Source of the DNA: Puniceicoccaceae bacterium
GTDB taxonomy: Bacteria; Verrucomicrobiota; Verrucomicrobiia; Opitutales; JAFGAQ01
NCBI GenBank assembly: GCA_040224245.1
Contig: JBEGIR010000093.1
Coordinates: 1-37,991, forward strand
DNA length: 37,991 nucleotides
Direction of reading: 5' to 3'
Numbering within the stretch: position 1 is the stretch's first letter; every line of letters begins with the position of its first letter. The notes below the pieces were generated by a model, which did no database searches, was not told the origin of the DNA, and worked only from the letters and a program-made list of their open reading frames with translations. This document shows positions 32,008 through 37,991 of the stretch, in pieces. A program made the position numbers and the translations under genes.

Positions 32008-34149
32008 TTACGCGCCAAACGCCTCAGCACTTTCGGGAGTAGCCTCCATGCCGGAACGGGCAAGATAGGCCTCCAGCGTAGGTTTGCGCCCCCGGAAAGC
32101 GACATATGACTCCATGGGTTCCCTGCGATTGCCAGCGGCCAGAATTTCCCTGCGAAACGCACGTCCAGTTTCCGGGTTGAGCACTCCAGTCTCGAGAAAT
32201 CTGGAAAACGCATCGGCTTCGATCACTTCACTCCACTGGTAGGAATAATAACCTGCAGCATACGCAACGGCACCTGAAAAAAGATGCCCGAAGCGATGCA
32301 GCAGCGGAATCGAAGGCGATTTCCATGCGGGCCGGTACTGCTCTGTCGAACGCTTCACAAACGCATCCAGATCATGCTCACCCAGTTCCGGATCACTTGC
32401 AAAATCGATGTGCAAATCCAAGTCCATGATTCCAAAGCTGAGCTGGCGAAGGATAAACAGACCTTTCTGGAAATTACGGGTCTTGCACATGCGCTCGAAG
32501 AGATCTTCCGGTATGCCTTCACCGGTTTCATGATGACGGGCAAAGAGGTTCAAACTTTCGCGCTGCCAGCACCAGTTCTCCATGATTTGTGAAGGCACTT
32601 CCACAAAGTCCCAAGGGACGGAGATTCCATTCAGACTCTTCACATGCACTTCCCCACATAACTCGTGCAACAGGTGTCCAAACTCGTGAAAAACGGTCTC
32701 CACTTCGTCATGCGTGAGCAAGGCTGCTTTGCCCCTGCTTCCCGGAGTCATGTTCCCGCACATGATGCCCAACGGCAATTCATTCGGCTCGCCATTCTCC
32801 CCGAAACATCCGGAACGCAGCGTATCCATCCACGCTCCACTTCGCTTACTTTCCCGAGGAAACCAGTCCGTGTAGAACGCACCCAATTTGTGACCGCTGT
32901 CGGTATCAAAGATCTCGTAAAACTGCACCGATTCTGTCCACACCTCCACGGCATCCGCAGGCCCCTCGCTTCCGACTTTGACCGCGCGCTCCACCACTCG
33001 AAGACCAAAAACCCGCTCCACCAGCTCAAACAGTCCGGAAATGACCTGATTAATGGGGAAAAAGGGACGAAGGGATTCTTCATCAAAGGCATAATGCGCC
33101 TTCAGTAACTTTTCGGACCAGAACGCGACATCCCAGGGTTCGAGTGGTTCGGGATTGTCCAGACCCAGCTGCTGAGCGCGGAACTGCTCCAACTCCTTGA
33201 CCTCCCCAGGCACTGTCCGGGTAACGGCCTCCCGCATGCGTTGAACAAATGCACGCGCGTTTGTCCCATTTTTGGCCATGCGCCGCTGAAGAATGTGGTC
33301 GGCAAAATTTGCAAACCCCAGCAACGTTGCTTTTTCGTGCCGCAAGCTCAAAATTTTTGCAATAAGACAGCCGTTGCTCCAGGGATCTGTGCGGCCCACG
33401 GCATTGGCAGCTTGCCACGCTGCCTTGCGCAACGCTGCATCGTTAACGAATTTCATGAAAGGCCCCCAGGACGGTGCGTGGAGGGTGAAACGCCACTTCG
33501 GTTGCGCTTCGGTTCCATGACCTTTGCGCAGTGCATTTTCCCGGGCAATCTCTCGCAGCACATCGGGCATCTCGCTGAGCACTGCGGCATCCTCGATGAT
33601 CATCTCCCAGTCGTTGGTTGCATCCAGCACATTTTCAGAAAACTTCTGGGTCAGCGTTGCCAGTTCATGATCGATTTCAGCGATACGCTTTCTTCCGGCT
33701 TCGGGCAAATCTGCTCCACACTCCTGAAAATCCTTCAGCAATTCTTCGACATGCCGCCGTCGGACAGGATCCAGACGGGTCAGTTCAGTCTGATTTTTCG
33801 CCAACTGCCGCACCACCGTCCACAGTTTTTCCCGCAGACAGATTCCTGAATAAAATGCCGTCACCTTCGGCAGCACTTCACCGTAGGCTTTTCGAAGATC
33901 GGGAGCATCCATCACGTTATTGAGATGCTCCACGATGGACCACGCCCGGTCGAGTTCCTCACTGCAACCTTCCAACGCATGCGCGACAGATTCATAGCTC
34001 ACCTGTTCGGTGGACAATTGTTCGATGTGCCGGACGCGGGATTCCGCCAGTTCCAAGGCGTGCTCGATGTCATTCTGCAATCGCTGCACGTCCAGCGATG
34101 ACCATGCGACCTCATATCGGTCAGAAAGAAATGGATGTTTTTCAGTCAT
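32008..34149 (-). CDS. M3-family oligopeptidase (oligopeptidase A-like)
   Basis: A 713-residue thimet-type metallopeptidase that degrades short peptides in the cytoplasm. The zinc motif HEFGHLLHEL has ligands His488 and His492 with catalytic Glu489, and the third ligand Glu is in the following FVEVPSQIMENWCW. Other family stretches are LGAFYTDWFPRESKRSGAWM and GYYSYQWSEVIEADAF near the C-terminus. The N-terminal half is helical, as in oligopeptidase A and dipeptidyl carboxypeptidase. No signal peptide is present. The ATG at 34149 gives normal length. It is divergent from the TonB-dependent receptor gene, so the 138 bases between them hold signals for both. Confidence 0.94.
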   Translation of the reverse strand: MTEKHPFLSDRYEVAWSSLDVQRLQNDIEHALELAESRVRHIEQLSTEQVSYESVAHALEGCSEELDRAWSIVEHLNNVMDAPDLRKAYGEVLPKVTAFYSGICLREKLWTVVRQLAKNQTELTRLDPVRRRHVEELLKDFQECGADLPEAGRKRIAEIDHELATLTQKFSENVLDATNDWEMIIEDAAVLSEMPDVLREIARENALRKGHGTEAQPKWRFTLHAPSWGPFMKFVNDAALRKAAWQAANAVGRTDPWSNGCLIAKILSLRHEKATLLGFANFADHILQRRMAKNGTNARAFVQRMREAVTRTVPGEVKELEQFRAQQLGLDNPEPLEPWDVAFWSEKLLKAHYAFDEESLRPFFPINQVISGLFELVERVFGLRVVERAVKVGSEGPADAVEVWTESVQFYEIFDTDSGHKLGAFYTDWFPRESKRSGAWMDTLRSGCFGENGEPNELPLGIMCGNMTPGSRGKAALLTHDEVETVFHEFGHLLHELCGEVHVKSLNGISVPWDFVEVPSQIMENWCWQRESLNLFARHHETGEGIPEDLFERMCKTRNFQKGLFILRQLSFGIMDLDLHIDFASDPELGEHDLDAFVKRSTEQYRPAWKSPSIPLLHRFGHLFSGAVAYAAGYYSYQWSEVIEADAFSRFLETGVLNPETGRAFRREILAAGNRREPMESYVAFRGRKPTLEAYLARSGMEATPESAEAFGA

Positions 34150-34170
34150 TTGAAAAGCTCTCGGGTTCCA

Positions 34171-34224
34171 TTGTTACAAAACCGTAACATTCTTGTATTC
34201 AACATGATGCAACATTTCCGTAAC
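34171..34224 (+). promoter_or_regulatory. Pho-box-like repeats upstream of the TonB-dependent receptor
   Basis: TTGTTAC (34171-34177), AAAA, CCGTAAC (34182-34188) form a 7-4-7 direct repeat that matches the layout of a PhoB box (CTGTNAC-type halves), each half with one change. A third CCGTAAC lies at 34218-34224. The first pair can also be read as a perfect inverted repeat, GTTAC-N6-GTAAC. Phosphate control is inference. Confidence 0.4.
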
Positions 34225-34239
34225 AATGCGGATTAAGCA

Positions 34240-34267
34240 TTGAAGCTCCTACTCTTAAGCCTATAGA
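34240..34267 (+). promoter_or_regulatory. Predicted promoter of the TonB-dependent receptor gene
   Basis: TTGAAG (34240-34245) and TATAGA (34262-34267) are 16 bases apart, about 15 bases downstream of the last Pho-box-like half-site. The leader would be only about 14 bases, consistent with no Shine-Dalgarno before ATG 34288. Confidence 0.4.
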
Positions 34268-34287
34268 CCCGAACTATCAACTAACTT

Positions 34288-37278
34288 ATGATTAGATTAC
34301 ACCGATTCCAAAGCCGTCGCCATGCGCCCTTCCTATCTTTGACTGCTCTGTTCCTGGCGGTCTCCTTCAGTCACGCGCAAGACAGCGGCAGAATCTCGGG
34401 AAGTCTCATCGACAAGGACACAGGTGAACCCATCCTTGCCGCGCTCGTGAGCATTGACGAACTCAATCTGACGACCACCTCATCGCTCGATGGGTCCTAT
34501 CGCTTCCTGGAGGTTCCCGTGGGGCAGCATTCCCTCACGGTCGAAAAAGCGGGCTACCGCACTTCCATCATCACCGAAATTGAAGTCGTCGCCGGAGAGC
34601 TGCAGCGCGTTGACATTCCGATGCAGGCGACACTTGAAAACCTGATTGAACTGGAAGCCTTCGTCGTAACCGCTGCCGACGCACAGACGCTGGATATTGC
34701 CCTGCTTGCCGACCGGCAAAAAAGCTCCGCCATGAGCGATGCCATTGGGGCTGAGGATTTCTCCCGCTTTGGCGCCGGTGATGCCGCTGATGCCATGAGC
34801 CGTGTCACGGGGGTCTCCATCAACGAGGGCAAGTACGTCTTTGTGCGCGGACTCGGTGAACGCTACAGCAACACGCTGCTGAACGATGTGACACTGCCAA
34901 GCTCCGATCCGGACAAAAAAGCCGTGCAGATGGATCTCTTCTCCACGGACCTCATGGAAAGCATTGTCACCGCCAAGTCCTTCACCCCTGACAAGCCCGG
35001 CGATTTCGCCGGAGGAAGCGTTAACATCAAAACCAAGTCTTTTCCGGATCTTTTTTCCCTCACTCTATCCAGTTCCTTTGGCTACAATTCACAGGCCAAC
35101 CTCAACAGCGACTTTCTCAGTTATGACGGCGGTCAGCGGGATTGGCTAGGTTTTGATGACGGCACCCGCGACATTCCAGACGGTGTGCCCACCGATCCCA
35201 GCGAGTTTCCCATTTCAAATTTCCAGCCCGGAGCGGCCCAGTTTTTTGACGACATCACACGTCGCTTCAATTCGGTCATGTCCATTGGTACCGACAAGTC
35301 GTTCCTCGATACCGGATTCAGTGCCAGTTTTGGCAACAGCTACTTCCTCGGTGGTGACCAAATGCTGGGAGTGGTTGCGTCGCTCAGCTATGACCTCTCC
35401 TACGACCACTATGAAGACGGAATCAACGCCCGCTACAGGCGAAACTCACTCGAGTCGGAAATGCTCTCCCCTCGCTACGTCTACCGCGATACACGTTCGG
35501 TCATGAATGCCAACATCAGCAGCTTGCTGAGCATGGCATACCAACCCTCTGTGAATCACGAAATCGCACTTGTCCTCTCGGGAACCTTTGCAGGCAGCGA
35601 TGAAACCCGCTTCCAGCAAGGTCCAACATCAGACTCTGGTCAGAACTTCGATGCGGAAGATCAAATTCGCTCCATGGTATTTACCGAACGCAGCCTGATT
35701 TCTGCACAGCTGCGCGGTGAACACGTCTTCGATTTTGCCGACATCAAACTCGACTGGAGCTTGTCCAGTGCCTCTACGACTCAGGAAGACCCAGATGCGC
35801 GCTACTCCAACAATGAGATTATCCCCGAGACGGGACGCGTCTCCCTCGTCAAACCTGATCGCGCACCACGCCGAGTGTATCGCGAACTTACTGAAGATCA
35901 AAGCAGCCTCAACCTCAACCTCGAGATTCCTTTCCTGGAGGGAGACAGCGGCCTCAACCGAAACCTGAAAATTGGTGGAGTTGTTACCGAACGAAGCCGC
36001 GATTTTTTCGAAGTTGTCTACCAGTATCAATACGGCTCCACCGGCAATTCGATCTTCAACAATTTTGAATCCATGGACAGTTTTCTCGATCCGGAAAAAA
36101 TTGGAATCGATGACGACGGTCCGCTGCTAAAAACCTTTATCAACTTCTTTCGCGGACAGGATTATGAAGGTGAAGAGACGATTGAGGCCTACTATGCGAT
36201 GCTCGATTTTGAACTGACGGGTAAGTGGCGTCTGATCGGAGGTGTGCGCCAGGAGAATACGGACACCACCATGCAGAGCTTAACCCCTGTCGATGAACGT
36301 TTCTTCAGTTCGAGTGCTGAAATTGCAGAGGACAAACTGCTTCCGGCTGCACAGCTCGTTTACGCGCTCACCGACCAGCAAAACCTGCGCCTGTCCTGGT
36401 CCGAAACACTCGCTCGTCCCACCTTTCGCGAAATTGCACCTTACCGTTCGTTCCCCTTCATCGGAGGAGATGAATACTTCGGAAACCAGAACCTGGTACA
36501 AACCGACATTGAGAACTTCGATCTTCGATGGGAATGGTTTCCGAATCCCGGAGAAATTGTATCGATCAGTCTCTTCCGGAAAACACTCACCCATCCCATC
36601 GAACTGGTCATTGAAGAGGTAAATGCCAACTTCCGCGAACGTCCCTACAATGTGAAGAAGGGCGAGATTGAGGGCGTTGAAATCGAGTTTCGCAAAAACC
36701 TCTCCTTCCTGCACGACTCGCTCGAGTATTTTTCGATCAATGCCAACTTCACATTCTCAGCGTCTGAGGTCGACAATACGAACCGTGAGTTCATTTCGAA
36801 GATCTCGTTTTTTGAGTCCAGAGAGACCGTTGCAGCATTTGCCGCGTTGCGAAACAGTCTGATCGAAGAATATGGCAATGAACCCGAAGACTGGGATCGC
36901 CAGGCACTTTTGGATGTAGCCCCCAACACCCCATCCCGGCGCGACCTGTTCGGTCAACCGGACTGGATCACCAATCTCTCCCTCAACTACGAAAATCCGA
37001 TCTGGGGCACAGCGGTCAGCCTTAATTTCAACTACGTCTCTGAAAAACTCGCCTACGCCAGCCAAGGAGCCACTCCCGATGTTTACGACCGTGACCGGGA
37101 ACGTCTGGACCTCATCATCAGCCAGTCCTTCGGTGACAACTGGAGCCTGAAGTTTTCCGCCAAAAACCTGACGAACTCCGAAAATGAACGCTACTACGAC
37201 AGTGCGGAAGAAGACATCTATTCCTCCTACACATCCGGACGTAGTTTCTCTCTCGGAGCGACCTACCGCTTTCACTGA
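34288..37278 (+). CDS. TonB-dependent outer-membrane receptor with carboxypeptidase-like N-terminal domain
   Basis: A 996-residue outer-membrane transporter. A signal peptide (about 1-30, ending SFSHAQ) leads to a carboxypeptidase-regulatory-like beta domain (about 33-110, GRISGSLIDKDTGEP to VDIPMQA). EAFVVTA resembles a TonB box. The plug domain (about 145-250) contains AMSRVTGVSI, FVRGLGERYSNTLLNDV and GDFAGGSVNIKT. The rest forms the 22-strand barrel and ends in the aromatic SLGATYRFH expected of such barrels. The substrate cannot be read from sequence. The gene for an exported beta-helix-like protein follows after 32 bases and is probably its partner. A Pho-box-like element and promoter lie upstream, so phosphate-limited expression is possible but unproven. 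Confidence 0.93.
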   Translation: MIRLHRFQSRRHAPFLSLTALFLAVSFSHAQDSGRISGSLIDKDTGEPILAALVSIDELNLTTTSSLDGSYRFLEVPVGQHSLTVEKAGYRTSIITEIEVVAGELQRVDIPMQATLENLIELEAFVVTAADAQTLDIALLADRQKSSAMSDAIGAEDFSRFGAGDAADAMSRVTGVSINEGKYVFVRGLGERYSNTLLNDVTLPSSDPDKKAVQMDLFSTDLMESIVTAKSFTPDKPGDFAGGSVNIKTKSFPDLFSLTLSSSFGYNSQANLNSDFLSYDGGQRDWLGFDDGTRDIPDGVPTDPSEFPISNFQPGAAQFFDDITRRFNSVMSIGTDKSFLDTGFSASFGNSYFLGGDQMLGVVASLSYDLSYDHYEDGINARYRRNSLESEMLSPRYVYRDTRSVMNANISSLLSMAYQPSVNHEIALVLSGTFAGSDETRFQQGPTSDSGQNFDAEDQIRSMVFTERSLISAQLRGEHVFDFADIKLDWSLSSASTTQEDPDARYSNNEIIPETGRVSLVKPDRAPRRVYRELTEDQSSLNLNLEIPFLEGDSGLNRNLKIGGVVTERSRDFFEVVYQYQYGSTGNSIFNNFESMDSFLDPEKIGIDDDGPLLKTFINFFRGQDYEGEETIEAYYAMLDFELTGKWRLIGGVRQENTDTTMQSLTPVDERFFSSSAEIAEDKLLPAAQLVYALTDQQNLRLSWSETLARPTFREIAPYRSFPFIGGDEYFGNQNLVQTDIENFDLRWEWFPNPGEIVSISLFRKTLTHPIELVIEEVNANFRERPYNVKKGEIEGVEIEFRKNLSFLHDSLEYFSINANFTFSASEVDNTNREFISKISFFESRETVAAFAALRNSLIEEYGNEPEDWDRQALLDVAPNTPSRRDLFGQPDWITNLSLNYENPIWGTAVSLNFNYVSEKLAYASQGATPDVYDRDRERLDLIISQSFGDNWSLKFSAKNLTNSENERYYDSAEEDIYSSYTSGRSFSLGATYRFH

Positions 37279-37310
37279 GCCTTTTCTCAAATCAACCTAC
37301 TTAATCAATC

Positions 37311-37991
37311 ATGAAATCAATCAAACATCTCAGTATCGCCATTTTGCTGGGCGTGAGCGCATTGTTCACAGCTCAGGCACAAATGGTTGAAGTCACCCAG
37401 AACATCGCTGCGGGCACCCATCAGGTGTGGACTCCTGACAACGAGTATCTGCTCACCCAAATCATCTATGTTGAGCCAGGCGCATCACTCACGATCCTTC
37501 CTGGCACCGTTATTCGTGGCCGTGCTTCACCTGCGGGTGAGTTCAACCCGGGTGCATTGGTTGTTTCCAAAGGGGCGAAGATCTTTGCAAATGGAACACC
37601 TTCTGCCCCCATTGTGTTCACGGCGGAGTTTGACCTCGGTCTTGGAAATGGACTTCCCTACGGTGCCATGAACAAGGACACGCGCGGACAATGGGGCGGT
37701 GTTGTGATCCTTGGAGATGCTCCAACCAACCTGCAGCCTGGTTCTGGCAATCGCTTCGTTGAAGGGTTGCCCGAGAATGAACTATCCGAATTCGGTGGTA
37801 ACAACCCCGACGACTCTTCTGGTTCATTCAGCTACGTCTCGATCATGCACGGTGGTGCAGTGATTGGCGCAGACAATGAACTCAATGGCTTGACTCTTGC
37901 AGGCGTTGGGCGCGGAACCAACCTGCACCACATCGAGATCTATGCAAACCTCGACGATGGCATTGAGTGGTTTGGTGGCACCTGTAACGTG
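37311..37991 (+). CDS. Exported right-handed beta-helix-like partner protein (3' truncated by window edge)
   Basis: The first 227 residues of a longer exported protein; the frame is open at the window end. A signal peptide (about 1-24, ending TAQAQ) precedes a region rich in Gly, Ile and Val with turns such as LTILPGTVIRGRA, GALVVSKGAKIFANG and GQWGGVVILGDAP, then NNPDDSSGSFSYVSIMHGG and LAGVGRGTNLHHIEIYANL. This pattern is that of beta-helix-like surface proteins I recall being encoded next to TonB-dependent receptors in several Gram-negative groups. It starts 32 bases after the receptor gene. It may help deliver the receptor's substrate, but this is inference. No cleavage or anchoring signal at the C-terminus can be judged. 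Confidence 0.8.
   Translation, partial: MKSIKHLSIAILLGVSALFTAQAQMVEVTQNIAAGTHQVWTPDNEYLLTQIIYVEPGASLTILPGTVIRGRASPAGEFNPGALVVSKGAKIFANGTPSAPIVFTAEFDLGLGNGLPYGAMNKDTRGQWGGVVILGDAPTNLQPGSGNRFVEGLPENELSEFGGNNPDDSSGSFSYVSIMHGGAVIGADNELNGLTLAGVGRGTNLHHIEIYANLDDGIEWFGGTCNV

Overview
The window reads as chromosomal DNA of a Gram-negative bacterium of the Verrucomicrobiota, probably an Opitutia-like lineage. This is inferred from gene content, because no rRNA or other marker is present. The strongest pointers are a secretin cluster that is colinear, as I recall it, with the Akkermansia Amuc_1102 to Amuc_1098 genes, a large Ig-domain secreted protein with a Trp-rich tail, a big TonB-dependent receptor, and rare Shine-Dalgarno sequences. 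I see no integrase, transposase, CRISPR array or phage gene, so most of it is ordinary chromosome with some lineage-specific blocks.

Layout. 1-1615 (+): the end of cysS, yidD, a short leader-like ORF and a small zinc-ribbon protein. 1698-7638 (-): a four-gene sucrose operon, fructokinase > sucrose-phosphate synthase > amylosucrase > sucrose-phosphate phosphatase, with a good promoter before the fructokinase. 7639-8120: no gene. 8121-13308: an orphan response regulator, a rhomboid protease, thyA, a TPR protein plus a divergent Fur-like regulator, rsfS, nadD and a DUF368/PopT lipid-carrier transporter. 13387-14277: a PP2C-like phosphatase. 14427-14512: tRNA-Leu(UAA). 14747-17633 (+): nrdD-nrdG, anaerobic ribonucleotide reductase. 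17650-27593 (-): six tightly packed genes for a secretin-based envelope machine (an Amuc_1102-like protein, a PilM/PilN or GspL-like fusion, a PilO/Amuc_1100-like protein, an Amuc_1099-like protein, the secretin, and a 1207-residue Ig-repeat protein). 27660-34149: rsmE, a small membrane protein, a glycine-zipper lipoprotein, a second lipoprotein, trpA, an unknown exported protein and an M3 oligopeptidase. 34288-37991 (+): a TonB-dependent receptor and the start of its exported partner, behind a Pho-box-like element.

How the genes work together. The sucrose operon forms a possible loop: SPS and SPP make sucrose from fructose-6-phosphate and a nucleotide-glucose; amylosucrase moves the glucose onto an alpha-glucan and frees fructose; fructokinase returns fructose-6-phosphate. 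The phosphatase-like domain fused to SPS has lost its motif III lysine, which fits the presence of a separate SPP. The secretin cluster encodes inner-membrane, periplasmic and outer-membrane parts but no ATPase, platform protein or pilin here. Its last gene is a good candidate for the exported cargo or surface partner.

Regulatory signals include a dyad overlapping the promoter of the Fur-like gene, whose product lacks most metal ligands, and a 7-6-7 dyad upstream of nrdD.
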